NCBI RefSeq assembly: GCF_001553545.1
Contig: NZ_CP014227.1
Coordinates: 186,001 to 250,000 of the forward strand
Length of the DNA: 64,000 nt
Origin: Capnocytophaga haemolytica
GTDB lineage: Bacteria; Bacteroidota; Bacteroidia; Flavobacteriales; Flavobacteriaceae
Direction: 5' to 3'
A model generated the notes under the pieces. That model was not told where the DNA came from and ran no database searches. It saw only the letters and a list, made by a program, of their open reading frames with translations. A program made the translations under genes and the position numbers. Position 1 is the first letter of the stretch. Every line of letters starts with the position of its first letter. Below are positions 24,837-33,467 of the stretch, piece by piece.

Positions 24837-26633
24837 ATGACGGAACTTACTCCCATAGAATTACAACTGCAAACCTTGCCGTTGGAGCCTGGCGTCTACC
24901 AGTTCTACGACAAGGCGGATACGCTTATCTACGTAGGCAAGGCAGTTAGCCTCAAAAAGCGGGTGTCGTCCTACTTTGCTAAGAACCACAGCAGCGTAAA
25001 GACGCGAATGCTGGTACAGAAAATAGCCCGTATTGAGCACATAGTCGTAAAGAGCGAAACCGATGCGCTGCTCTTAGAGAATAACCTCATCAAGCAATAT
25101 CAGCCGCGCTACAACATCCTGCTAAAGGACGACAAGAGTTACCCTTGGATATGCGTCAAGAAAGAACGATTTCCACGGGTGTTCTACACGCGACGTATGG
25201 TCAAAGACGGGTCGCTTTACTTTGGTCCGTATACCAACGTAAAGGCAGTACGTGCGCTGCTTGACCTCATTCGCGAGCTCTATCCGCTGCGCACTTGCAC
25301 CTATGACCTTTCTGAGGAGAATATCCGTGCTGGCAAGTTTAAGGTGTGTTTGGAGTATCACTTAAAGAACTGCAAGGGTCCTTGTGAGGGGCTGCAAACC
25401 GAAGCTGATTACAATGCGAATATTGAAGAGATTGTACAGATACTCAAAGGGAATTACAAAGAAGCCTTAGCGCACTTTAAGAGCGAGATGATGGCATTGG
25501 CTGGCGAGCTGCGCTTTGAGGAGGCACAGCGGGTAAAGCACAAGGTGGAAGTGCTTGAGAACTATCAGGCGCGCTCTACCATCGTCAGTGCAAGGGTTAC
25601 CAACGTAGATGTACTGAGCATCGTCTCCGATGAGGAGTATGCTTATGTGAACTTCTTGCAGGTGGTGTATGGGGCTGTGGTACGCGCTCATACCATTGAA
25701 ATCAAAAAACGCTTAGAGGAAACCGACGCCGAGCTTTTGGAGTATGCGCTTTTAGATTTACGTGAGCGTGAGTTTGCTACTTCTAAGGAGGTAGTTGTGC
25801 CTTTTGTCATTACCTTGCCCGAAGGCTTAACCCTTACAGTGCCTAAGAGTGGAGAGAAAGCAAAGCTACTCGAACTCTCACTGCGCAACGCCAAGCAGTA
25901 CCGCGCTGAACGCTTTAAGCAGGAGAAAATAGTAGACCCTGAGCGGCATACCAACCGCATTCTCACCCAAATGCAGCGCGACCTGCACCTCTCGGTACCC
26001 CCAGCGCATATTGAGTGCTTTGACAACTCGAATATACAGGGCACTAACCCTGTGTCGGCTTGTGTGGTGTTTAAGAATGCCAAGCCCAGCAAAAAGGACT
26101 ATCGGCATTTTAACGTAAAGACCGTAGAGGGACCTAATGACTTTGCATCTATGGAAGAGGCTGTTTTTAGGCGTTATCGTCGTCTTTTGGATGAAGAGCA
26201 ACCTTTGCCTCAACTCATCATCATTGATGGTGGAAAAGGGCAACTTTCGTCAGCTTTAAAGGCATTAGAGGCTTTGGAGCTTCGCGGTAAGATAGCCATC
26301 GTAGGTATTGCCAAGCGTTTGGAAGAAATCTACTTCCCTGAGGATCCTATCCCGCTTTACTTGGATAAGCGTTCAGAGACCCTACGCGTCATTCAGCAGC
26401 TCCGCGATGAAGCACACCGCTTTGGCATCACCTTCCATCGACAGAAGCGCAGTAAGGCAGCTATTGTATCAGAACTAAGTGCTGTTGAAGGTATTGGCGA
26501 AAAGACCCAAGAGACATTGCTAAGGCACTTTAAGTCGGTCAAGCGCATCAAAGAAGCGTCTCTTGAGGAGATTACTGCCACTGTGGGTAACCATAAGGCT
26601 AAGAAAGTGTGGGAGTATTTTCATAATAGATAA
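24837..26633 (+). CDS. uvrC: Excinuclease ABC subunit UvrC
   Basis: A protein of 598 residues from ATG 24837. It has the N-terminal GIY-YIG nuclease (LEPGVYQFYDKADTLIYVGKA), which makes the 3' incision, then a central UVR domain that contacts UvrB (LRFEEAQRVKHKVEVLENY). The RNase H-like nuclease for the 5' incision contains IECFDNSNIQGTNPVSACVVF and LIIIDGGKGQLSSA. The C-terminus is a tandem helix-hairpin-helix domain (LSAVEGIGEKTQETLLRHFKS). It acts with UvrAB in nucleotide excision repair. Length and motif order are normal, and a strong hairpin follows. Confidence 0.97.
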   Translation: MTELTPIELQLQTLPLEPGVYQFYDKADTLIYVGKAVSLKKRVSSYFAKNHSSVKTRMLVQKIARIEHIVVKSETDALLLENNLIKQYQPRYNILLKDDKSYPWICVKKERFPRVFYTRRMVKDGSLYFGPYTNVKAVRALLDLIRELYPLRTCTYDLSEENIRAGKFKVCLEYHLKNCKGPCEGLQTEADYNANIEEIVQILKGNYKEALAHFKSEMMALAGELRFEEAQRVKHKVEVLENYQARSTIVSARVTNVDVLSIVSDEEYAYVNFLQVVYGAVVRAHTIEIKKRLEETDAELLEYALLDLREREFATSKEVVVPFVITLPEGLTLTVPKSGEKAKLLELSLRNAKQYRAERFKQEKIVDPERHTNRILTQMQRDLHLSVPPAHIECFDNSNIQGTNPVSACVVFKNAKPSKKDYRHFNVKTVEGPNDFASMEEAVFRRYRRLLDEEQPLPQLIIIDGGKGQLSSALKALEALELRGKIAIVGIAKRLEEIYFPEDPIPLYLDKRSETLRVIQQLRDEAHRFGITFHRQKRSKAAIVSELSAVEGIGEKTQETLLRHFKSVKRIKEASLEEITATVGNHKAKKVWEYFHNR

Positions 26634-26644
26634 GAAATTAAAGA

Positions 26645-26688
26645 AACAGCAAATCCTGAGAGTATTTCTACTCTCGGGATTTGCTGTT
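26645..26688. terminator. Bidirectional terminator between uvrC and the ABC permease genes
   Basis: A 20-bp stem (26645-26664 with 26669-26688, one T-G wobble) and a 4-nt loop between convergent genes. The flanking T tracts are poor. Confidence 0.8.
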
Positions 26689-26719
26689 ATTATAGGAAGT
26701 TTATCAAATCTCTCTATTC

Positions 26720-27919
26720 TCAGTTATCGTTAGCTTTTCTCAATATCCTCCTCATCGTAAAGCTCGCGGTGATAAGATACACCCCGCAGAGTACCCAGAT
26801 CGCTATCCAGAACTCTTTGATGGTGCTTAGCTCTGCTCCCATTTGGGTGAGGGAGACGAAGCCCTTAGCCCCCCAAGTGCTGGGCAGCACATAGCTCAGG
26901 GCGGTGATCCACTGAGGGAAGAGGTTGGACGGCCACGAGAAGCCTGTTATCATCATTGCGGGCAGAGAGGTGTACATCACTACCATTATGGCATCTTCAC
27001 GGCGGCGGAAGAAGGTGAGTAGCGTAAGCCCAAAGAAGACGACTGCCAGCAAGAAGGGTATCATAAAGACTACCACAGGCAACACTGCGGAGCGCAACGG
27101 GATACCATAAAGCGGCATCACGATACCTAAGAAGATGATGAGGATCACCATTGCTAAGAGCAGATAGGCGGTGGCTTTGCCCATCACGATAGGCATTGCC
27201 CCGAAGAAGCTATCGGAGTCGGGATAGATGCGGTGGAGCTTTTTCTCCTCGCGCATTGTGCCCCCAAGCATACCCACGGCGGTGAGCATCGTGGTCTGGA
27301 AAACGATGATGAGCACCACAGGGATTAGTGCGGTTGCATACCCCCCCGAAGGGTTGTAAAGATTGACGACCTTCGCGCTCACGGGCGATACCTCGCTGCG
27401 GGCTTGGGTGGGGAGCTTGCCCTGCGCACTGATTTTCTTGATGCGTACCCCTGCACTCATATAGGTGGCGGAGAGCTTTACGGCGGTTACTACTTGCTTG
27501 TAATAGAGCATATAAGAGCCATCGGCATAGACGGAGAGGGTGGGCTGCTCACCGCGCTGGAGGTTGCGCCCAAAGTCGCGAGGGATGATGACCACCCCAC
27601 GCACGTCTCCGCGTTGGAATGCCTCGCCTGCTTCCTCTGTGGTGGTGTAGGAGGCGCGTATCTGTGCTTGCGAGGTGGCATCGATCATCCGCAGCAGCTG
27701 TCGGCTGGTGGCGGTGTTGTCCTCATCGATGACGCCAATGGGCAAATCCTCAAGTACCTCGCTGGAATAGAGGTAGGTGTAGGCAAACGCTACTAAGATA
27801 GCGGAGACGACAAAGGAGAAGAACACGGACTTGTCGCGGAAGATAAATTTGAGTTCCCAGCGCATTGCTTTGGTGAAAGCGGCTGAGGAGCGATAGATGT
27901 AACTGCTAATTCTTTTCAT
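26720..27919 (-). CDS. ABC-2 type efflux permease, second of a pair
   Basis: About 399 residues starting at ATG 27919 (MKRISSYIYRSS), which overlaps the end of the upstream permease gene by 14 bp; a GTG two codons earlier is less likely. The topology is that of YhhJ/YhiH-type ABC-2 permeases: one N-terminal membrane segment, a large periplasmic domain (about residues 45-190) with GVIDEDNTATSRQLLRMID, and five C-terminal membrane segments including PAMMITGFSWPSNLFPQWI. Pairs of such permeases with a HlyD adaptor and TolC channel export drugs or lipids. No ATPase gene is present in the cluster. The upstream partner is interrupted by a stop codon, so it is doubtful that this pump works. Confidence 0.88.
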   Translation of the reverse strand: MKRISSYIYRSSAAFTKAMRWELKFIFRDKSVFFSFVVSAILVAFAYTYLYSSEVLEDLPIGVIDEDNTATSRQLLRMIDATSQAQIRASYTTTEEAGEAFQRGDVRGVVIIPRDFGRNLQRGEQPTLSVYADGSYMLYYKQVVTAVKLSATYMSAGVRIKKISAQGKLPTQARSEVSPVSAKVVNLYNPSGGYATALIPVVLIIVFQTTMLTAVGMLGGTMREEKKLHRIYPDSDSFFGAMPIVMGKATAYLLLAMVILIIFLGIVMPLYGIPLRSAVLPVVVFMIPFLLAVVFFGLTLLTFFRRREDAIMVVMYTSLPAMMITGFSWPSNLFPQWITALSYVLPSTWGAKGFVSLTQMGAELSTIKEFWIAIWVLCGVYLITASFTMRRILRKANDN

Positions 27920-29069
27920 AACCACCTGCTTTTAAGTGTTTAACGAATCGGGGGTAAGCCAACGCAAAGAGGAGTGCGAAGAGCAGTAGCGAGAAGAGGC
28001 CTTCCCACGCCATTGCAAAGGGTACGCCCTTGACGGCACGATTGACGAAGTACTCCACGAAGTGCGTAAAGGGAAAGAGTTGTGCCACGATGCGCATCAT
28101 AAAGGGCAAGCCCTCAATGGGATAGGTGTAGGCAGCGAAGGAGAATGCCAAGGCAGTGAAGCCGCTGCCTATGGTGAGCGCGGCACGGAAGTCGGGCGCA
28201 AAGCTCACAAAGGCAATCGCCATTATCTGATAAATAAGGATGAAGGCAAAGGTAAGCAGCACGGCATTGCCCATCGGGATGTGCAGCGGGGTGCCGATAA
28301 GCCCAAAGAGGAGGTGATTCATCCACCAGCCTACAAAGAAGAGGCAGAGGGTATAGGGCAAGGTACGCCCCATCAGCGCGATAAAGGGGTTGCCACCTGC
28401 TGCCTCGAGCCACTGCTTGCCCTGCCGATTGCGCAGGTCGATACCCAAGGCGTAGACGGTACTCATCACTACCACCATCTGCAACAGCATCGGGAAGAGT
28501 GCCGTGAGCAGGTAATAGGCGTAGTTAGAGTAGGGATTGAAGAGGGCGTGCTCATCGACTAATACGGGCTGTGCCTCTGCTCGCACACGGGCGGTCTGTA
28601 CGCCTTTTTGCAATTGCTTTTTCATCGCAGAGCCTGCGCCGAACATCCCTACGGTCGTTTGGAAGTCCTTCTAGATAATGCCTGAGGGGAGCATAAACTG
28701 GCTATTGAGGTAGCAGATAACCTGCTGGGGGTCGCCTTTGTAGAGCCCTCGTTGGAAGCCCTGCGGAATGCTCACGAAGCCCATTATCTTCTGCTGCTGT
28801 ATGAGGCGTTTGGCTTCTTCCTCATCGCGGAGGCTGTAGCACAAGTCCATAGAGGGGGTGCTGCCGAGCATACGCACAAGACTTTGTGAGGTCTGCGACT
28901 GATCGCGGTCGATATAGCCCATAGGCATCTTGCGGGCTACCCCTGCGCTAAATAGCGAGGCGAAGAAGACAAAGAGCAAGAAGGGCAGCACCAGCACATA
29001 GAACAGCCGCTTGGGCTCTGTGAAGAACTTGCGGCACTCTGAGGTGAATAGGTTTAGAAAGTGGTTCAT
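27906..29069 (-). pseudogene. ABC-2 type efflux permease, first of a pair, interrupted by one in-frame TAG
   Basis: The frame from ATG 29069 to 27906 is continuous apart from a TAG at 28671-28673. The N-terminal part (132 residues, MNHFLNLFTSECRKFFTEPK... to LPSGII) has the first membrane segment and part of the periplasmic domain. The part after the TAG (KDFQTTVGMFGAG...) has the rest of that domain and the C-terminal membrane segments. Together they would make 387 residues, the normal length, with only the stop out of place. An internal ATG at 28646 could start a C-terminal fragment, which would lack the periplasmic half. A nonsense mutation is simplest; readthrough is possible. Confidence 0.85.
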
Positions 29070-29106
29070 TACTTAATAAATGTGAATTTAATTGTGTTTT
29101 ATCCTC

Positions 29107-29904
29107 TTATTCGATACTCCTCATCGCCTTCTTTACAATATAAGCTGTGGCTTTAGTAGGGCTTTCAGCACTCCAACGGGTGCAGAGGTCGCGAACAAAG
29201 TCGGGGCGGGTCTTGCTCGCATCATTGAGCCAATTGCCAACGCTATCCTGCACGTATCTGGAAGGGTCAGATTTAAGAAGTTCTAATATAGGCAATAGCT
29301 TCTCGGGTTGCTCTTTAAGTATCTCAATATGAGCACACCACACTCCTCGCGGCCGTAGGCTCTCAGTGCAGAAGCGGCGTATATTAGCTTCTGGATCAGT
29401 TGCCCACTTGGTAAGCAGTGGAATAACCCTCTCTAAGTGAAGACTCATTTCAGGACGCAGTGCCATCCATACCACTTCACGTACTCCAAAATGATGATCT
29501 CCAATAAAGGGGCGACACTTATCAAGCTTTTCCTCAATGCTTAGGTCTGTCTCTTTCGCTATCCAAAAAGGCGCGTAACAGCGGATACTATCAGAGATGT
29601 GTTCAGCAACGCGCTTATACAGCTGCGTATCCTTCTGATGATGCGTATAAAGATATTCCCCTATAACACGTATGATTTGCATTGTAGGAGGCTTTTTAAG
29701 TGCTTTTATCTGCTTCTCAATGTCTTCTGTGTCTACAAATAGTTGCTTAACAAGCTCCAAATGGTCTACAGCGAGCCATTCCGTGAGATTTACACTCTCA
29801 ATAAGCCCGCTATTAAGCAGCAAAAGCACTTGCTCAGGTATGTCTATTGCCTTTTGTGCGCCTTTGCGATTCAATATTTCAATAGGTATATCGTTATTCT
29901 TCAT
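29107..29904 (-). CDS. DNA alkylation repair protein, HEAT-repeat family (AlkC/AlkD-like)
   Basis: A 265-residue, all-helical protein with HEAT-like repeats. The segment DPEANIRRFCTESLRPRGVWCAH followed by LPILELLKSDPSRYVQDSVGNWLNDASKTRPDF is typical of the AlkC/AlkD-like group. These glycosylases wrap DNA with the concave face of the HEAT solenoid and excise 3-methyladenine or other cationic lesions without base flipping. The C-terminal segment fits; catalytic residues were not assigned. It lies between EamA and the ABC permease genes, 37 bp before the latter, and seems to be an unrelated passenger in an efflux operon. Confidence 0.8.
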   Translation of the reverse strand: MKNNDIPIEILNRKGAQKAIDIPEQVLLLLNSGLIESVNLTEWLAVDHLELVKQLFVDTEDIEKQIKALKKPPTMQIIRVIGEYLYTHHQKDTQLYKRVAEHISDSIRCYAPFWIAKETDLSIEEKLDKCRPFIGDHHFGVREVVWMALRPEMSLHLERVIPLLTKWATDPEANIRRFCTESLRPRGVWCAHIEILKEQPEKLLPILELLKSDPSRYVQDSVGNWLNDASKTRPDFVRDLCTRWSAESPTKATAYIVKKAMRSIE

Positions 29905-29946
29905 TTTAGATTAATTATTTAGCAGATAGTAAGTCTGTCTCTTATT

Positions 29947-29981
29947 CCTCATACCTCATACCCCACACCTCCCTCTCACCA
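29947..29981. repeat. 7-nt phased array A2 (single arm) overlapping the end of the EamA gene
   Basis: On the plus strand the heptads CCTCATA, CCTCATA, CCCCACA, CCTCCCT and CTCACCA run without a break. The last includes the stop codon of the EamA-like gene. Confidence 0.6.
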
Positions 29982-30389
29982 CACCATCACCAGTGCCCCC
30001 ACAGTGATGAGCACCACCCCGATGAGCGTCTTTACACTAAAAGTCTCGTGGAGGAATACGAGTGCCAGCACAAAGGTGAGCACCACGCTGAGCTTATCTA
30101 TGGAGACCACCTTCGACACCTCTCCGAGCTGTATCGCCTTGTAGTAGCACAGCCACGAGATGCCCGTTGCCAAGCCCGAGAGAATGAGGAAGAGCCAACT
30201 GCGCTTGCTGATTGCCACCACGCCGCCTTGGGTTTGGGTGAGGAAGACCATAGCCCACGAGAGCACCAGCACCACTACCGTGCGTATGGCAGTCGCTAAG
30301 GTGCTATTGACCCCCTCGATGCCTATCTTGGCAAAGATAGAAGTCAATGCCGCAAAGAGGGCGGAGAGTATTGCTAATACGAGCCACAT
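29976..30389 (-). CDS. EamA-like small membrane transporter (DMT superfamily)
   Basis: A 137-residue protein with five hydrophobic segments and a short basic loop. It matches a single EamA domain: MWLVLAILSALFAALTSIFAKIGIEG at the start and SVVLTFVLALVFLHETFSVKTLIGVVLITVGALVMVW at the end. Half-size DMT proteins of 135-140 residues are common, probably dimerise, and are proposed metabolite or undecaprenyl-linked exporters. It begins 5 bp after the HlyD gene and is translationally close to it. Substrate unknown. Confidence 0.88.
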   Translation of the reverse strand: MWLVLAILSALFAALTSIFAKIGIEGVNSTLATAIRTVVVLVLSWAMVFLTQTQGGVVAISKRSWLFLILSGLATGISWLCYYKAIQLGEVSKVVSIDKLSVVLTFVLALVFLHETFSVKTLIGVVLITVGALVMVW

Positions 30390-30394
30390 CTCCC

Positions 30395-31372
30395 CTACTC
30401 TTCTACTAATACCGACATACCAGGGCGCAAGTCCTTCACCTTCTGCACAGGATACGCCTTAATGGCAAAGGTTTTCCTATCGAAGTCGCCTTTGCTCTTG
30501 GTGGCTGTCCACGTAGCAAAGTCCGCCTGCACAGCGATATGCCTTACCACGAGGGTAATCTCCTGATTGCCCAGCGCAGGCACAATGCCCTTAAACTGCG
30601 TACCGACCTTGAAGGCGTTCATCTTGTCCTCGCGGATGTTGAAGACCACCCACTCGTCGCTCGTGTCAATGAGGTTCATCACAGGGTAACCCGCATTGAC
30701 GATCTCGCCCTCATTGGGGATAATCGTCTGTATCTCAGCATCGGAAGGTGCGAACACTTTTGCCCCGTCCTTATACGCCTCAACCTCACTGATAGCCCCC
30801 TGCGCCTGCGACACTAAGGCAGCGGCAGCCACCTTGTCCTCCGTGCGTGCCCCATTGCGCACCATATCATACTGCGACTTGGCGGCTTCGGCTTGCTTTT
30901 GCAGGGCGATCATCTGGGTGTATGCCTCGTCTTTCTTCTGGGCAGGGAGCACCTTGTCGTTGTAGAGATTGCTCACGCGCTCGTACGTCTTGGCAGCGAG
31001 GTCGGCAGCCGCTTGCGCCTGTTGCCATACGTTGTACGCCCCTTGTATCTGCTCCGAGCGCGCCCCACGTTGTGCCTTGTCCGACTGTGCCTGAGCTGCC
31101 GCCCGTGCCGCTTGGGCTTGCGAGAGCTTGGCATCGAGTTCCGTGCTTTCCAGCTCTAAGAGCAAGTCGCCTTTGTGCACGAGGTCGCCCTCTTGCTTAT
31201 AGATCGCCTTCACCCGACCTGGCACCTTAGGAGCCACATTGATCTGCTTTGCCTCTACCTGCCCCTGCAAGTACACCGGCGACGCACTGCTAAAATACCA
31301 CACCGATAGCCCAATCACAAGGGCAAAAATAGCAATGGTAATGATAAGTCCTGTAATGTTCTTCTTTTTCAT
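30395..31372 (-). CDS. HlyD-family membrane fusion protein of an efflux pump
   Basis: A protein of 325 residues with one N-terminal membrane anchor (GLIITIAIFALVIGLSVWYF) and a first lipoyl half (GRVKAIYKQEGDLVHKGDLLLELES). A long alpha-helical hairpin of Ala, Gln and Lys (about residues 80-170) is followed by a second lipoyl half (APSDAEIQTIIPNEGEIVNAGYPVMNLID) and a beta-barrel domain. It should link inner-membrane ABC permeases to TolC across the periplasm. The genes for these partners lie on either side, but separated by unrelated genes. An 11-nt-phased array is 65 bp upstream of its start. Confidence 0.92.
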   Translation of the reverse strand: MKKKNITGLIITIAIFALVIGLSVWYFSSASPVYLQGQVEAKQINVAPKVPGRVKAIYKQEGDLVHKGDLLLELESTELDAKLSQAQAARAAAQAQSDKAQRGARSEQIQGAYNVWQQAQAAADLAAKTYERVSNLYNDKVLPAQKKDEAYTQMIALQKQAEAAKSQYDMVRNGARTEDKVAAAALVSQAQGAISEVEAYKDGAKVFAPSDAEIQTIIPNEGEIVNAGYPVMNLIDTSDEWVVFNIREDKMNAFKVGTQFKGIVPALGNQEITLVVRHIAVQADFATWTATKSKGDFDRKTFAIKAYPVQKVKDLRPGMSVLVEE

Positions 31373-31436
31373 TATGTTCTAATTTTATCTTATATTCAGT
31401 TTATAGTGAGGCAGAAATATTTTCTGTTAGGGAGAT

Positions 31437-31480
31437 GATGGGGTTCACTTGCGGTTCAGATGGGGTTCACGTGAGGTTCA
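31437..31480. repeat. 11-nt phased array upstream of the HlyD gene
   Basis: Four consecutive 11-mers: GATGGGGTTCA twice, alternating with CTTGCGGTTCA and CGTGAGGTTCA. All share GGTTCA in the same register. It lies in the 231-bp gap between the SH3-domain lipoprotein and the HlyD gene; nothing else was recognised in that gap. Confidence 0.75.
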
Positions 31481-31603
31481 CTTTTCCGTTTTTTCGCGAA
31501 TGGCAGTTCTATAAAATTTCAGTTATTCAGAAATAAATCTGTAAAAACAGTTGCTTTATAGAAATAGTAATTTTATATGTTTACCAGTTTGATCTTACCC
31601 CTC

Positions 31604-32812
31604 CTACCAAACCTCTGGTTCATCGCCAACTTGGATAACTCTACTGCGATGCACATAGCCCTCTACCCCTGAGTGGGTGCGTATCAAATACCAATCCCCT
31701 TTACCGCTGAGCACCTCTACCGTATCGCCATCATCTACCTTTCCAATAACGGGGGTATTCGTACCCTTGCCCTTACGGATATTGGTATAGCCGTCCCTGT
31801 CGTTAATAGTATAAACAGGCGAAACTTTATGCGCACTTAGCTGCTTTATCGTACCATTAGGCTGCACGCGATAGACCGCTTTGAGCTGCCGCTTGTCCCC
31901 CTCCGCCACACGATGATACAACTCTATCAGACCCTGAGCCGTAATCGTGAAATCATTAATCCTCTGATAGCCTATTTCAGCGATTTCAAGCTGACTCACT
32001 TTCTTGCCATTTTTAGCAAGGAAGAGGTAACAATACTGCACATCACATTCTCCAATAGCTACAATCCCAGCCCAATAGCCTCGTATTTTAGGCAACAAGA
32101 AAATACCCCAAGGTGTGTATTCACAGCCCAGTTGCTCTAAGAGTCTTTCAGCATCTTCAGGGTCTTCCTCAACCATTATCTTAGGATAACGCTCCATACA
32201 GGTATACGAAAACTCATCGCAATGGGCACGATACGCCGCATAGTCAAACGGCAGTGGCACCGCGCGCATCTTATCCCCCAATATTGCCCTATCCGCATCA
32301 TTGTAGCCGTCAGGAGGGTCGGGAGCGTCATAGTCATCAGGACAGGCTTCCTCCTTATACGGCAACGACTTGCTGTACAGGCTATCGATAAAAAGCCCAT
32401 ACTCATAGCCCACCCCCGTAGTATAACCAATATACCAAAACTTCTTTTGAGCATCAAGCGGCACAAACTTTATTTCCTCCCGCGCTGTTCCGCTAAGACT
32501 CACCGTATACACAAGCGTATCCTTGCGCACAAAGCCCGAAACGATTTGCCTGTCATCGTCCTCTTGCCCCCAATCGTGCAAAAGCTGTTTTCCCTTTACC
32601 CGTATCGCTGAGATATGCGCATCACAAGGCTGAAAGAGCAACGTATCGAGCATTCCATTAGTATGCACACGAAAAAACGTATGCCCTTGAAGTGCCTTAT
32701 CCACTTCTGGGGCAACCTTATCCGCGACTACCTCAGTAGCCTGTCTCCGCTGGCAGCTATCACACCCCACAAGCCCCAAAGCCGCAACAAATGTTATAAA
32801 TAGTGCTTTCAT
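31604..32812 (-). CDS. Lipoprotein with C-terminal SH3b domain
   Basis: A protein of 402 residues with a lipoprotein signal (TFVAALGLVGCDSCQRRQ, Cys17). The middle 300 residues form an unrecognised, beta-rich domain with an acidic Asp-Pro stretch (ACPDDYDAPDPPDGYNDADR). The C-terminal 65 residues are a bacterial SH3 domain (VYTINDRDGYTNIRKGKGTNTPVIGKVDDGDTVEVL, then WYLIRTHSGVEGYVHRSRV). SH3b domains often bind peptidoglycan or adjacent chains, which would suit a periplasmic location. Its ATG lies 28 bp after a -7 element located inside a long hairpin (32836-32905). It sits between the TolC and HlyD genes without obvious relation to them. Confidence 0.8.
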   Translation of the reverse strand: MKALFITFVAALGLVGCDSCQRRQATEVVADKVAPEVDKALQGHTFFRVHTNGMLDTLLFQPCDAHISAIRVKGKQLLHDWGQEDDDRQIVSGFVRKDTLVYTVSLSGTAREEIKFVPLDAQKKFWYIGYTTGVGYEYGLFIDSLYSKSLPYKEEACPDDYDAPDPPDGYNDADRAILGDKMRAVPLPFDYAAYRAHCDEFSYTCMERYPKIMVEEDPEDAERLLEQLGCEYTPWGIFLLPKIRGYWAGIVAIGECDVQYCYLFLAKNGKKVSQLEIAEIGYQRINDFTITAQGLIELYHRVAEGDKRQLKAVYRVQPNGTIKQLSAHKVSPVYTINDRDGYTNIRKGKGTNTPVIGKVDDGDTVEVLSGKGDWYLIRTHSGVEGYVHRSRVIQVGDEPEVW

Positions 32813-32835
32813 CTCTCCTTTATCTTATTACTGAC

Positions 32836-32905
32836 ATTTGCAAAAATACCCATTTTTTGCAAAGGTTCTAACTGACGTTTGCAAAAAACGGGTATTTTTG
32901 CAAAT
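32836..32905. repeat. Long near-perfect hairpin carrying a promoter element on each arm
   Basis: 28-nt arms (32836-32863 and 32878-32905) pair with one mismatch around a 14-nt loop. The outer half of each arm contains TATTTTTG, so there is a -7-like element facing outwards on both strands: 32841-32848 on minus, feeding the SH3b lipoprotein, and 32893-32900 on plus. A 67-residue open frame runs across it (33012 to 32809), but I do not consider it a gene. Confidence 0.7.
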
Positions 32906-32990
32906 AACTTCCCTTTTGCAAGCACCGCCTCCGTCTCTATATGCCCCTCTGGTGGGAGCAACGGGAGTGTAGGTTGTGTTTTCATATTGT

Positions 32991-33449
32991 TTATACATTC
33001 ATTGTTCGCCATTCAGTTTCATTGAGATAGCGTTCTTTAATGCTATCTAAAAGCCAGCGTTCTCCATCCTTGATAAGAAAGTATTTGCGCTGGCGAGGCT
33101 TACCCTTATAAGTAAGTAAACTGCTTACCTCTGCTTTATGCTCCTTAACAATTACCTCATCAATATTTTCTAAGTCAGTGTCGAAATAGGGAGGAAATCC
33201 ATAGTGCATTCCTTTGACAATACGCGATCTTTTGCGCAATTTATCAGTGATATAACGGTCGTAAATGGGTATGAGAGCACCCCCCCACCAATTCATCAGG
33301 AGCCAGTTCTCCTGTTTTATCGTAATAGCTATATGCATTTACCTCCCTTTGGCATCTGCAAACCCCGCTACAATAGCCCTACCCACAAAAGTCTCGTCAA
33401 ATGCCTCAGCAGAGAAAAACGATGATGATTTTAATTCGAATACAGCCAT
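32991..33449 (-). pseudogene. Unrecognised small protein gene with two compensating frameshifts or an internal stop
   Basis: From ATG 33449 the frame reads MAVFELKSSSFFSAEAFDE... to ADAKGR and then meets a TAA. The same frame reopens and ends at 32991 with a plausible globular C-terminus (DGERWLLDSIKERYLNETEW). Between them a different frame gives the more protein-like VNAYSYYDKTGELAPDELVGG, which would join the C-terminal frame if the G7 tract (33280-33286, C on plus) were one base shorter. The likeliest history is two compensating indels, one in the G tract. Intact, it would be about 153 residues. The C-terminal pattern recalls NTF2-like small proteins, but I do not recognise the family. 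Confidence 0.55.
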
Positions 33450-33467
33450 ATCACTTATTTAGCATTC

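Noticed and set aside
32809..33012. 67-residue open frame between the SH3b lipoprotein and the damaged small gene
   Set aside because: Most of it is encoded by the 28-bp palindrome and by the promoter of the next gene; no protein-like features were seen.
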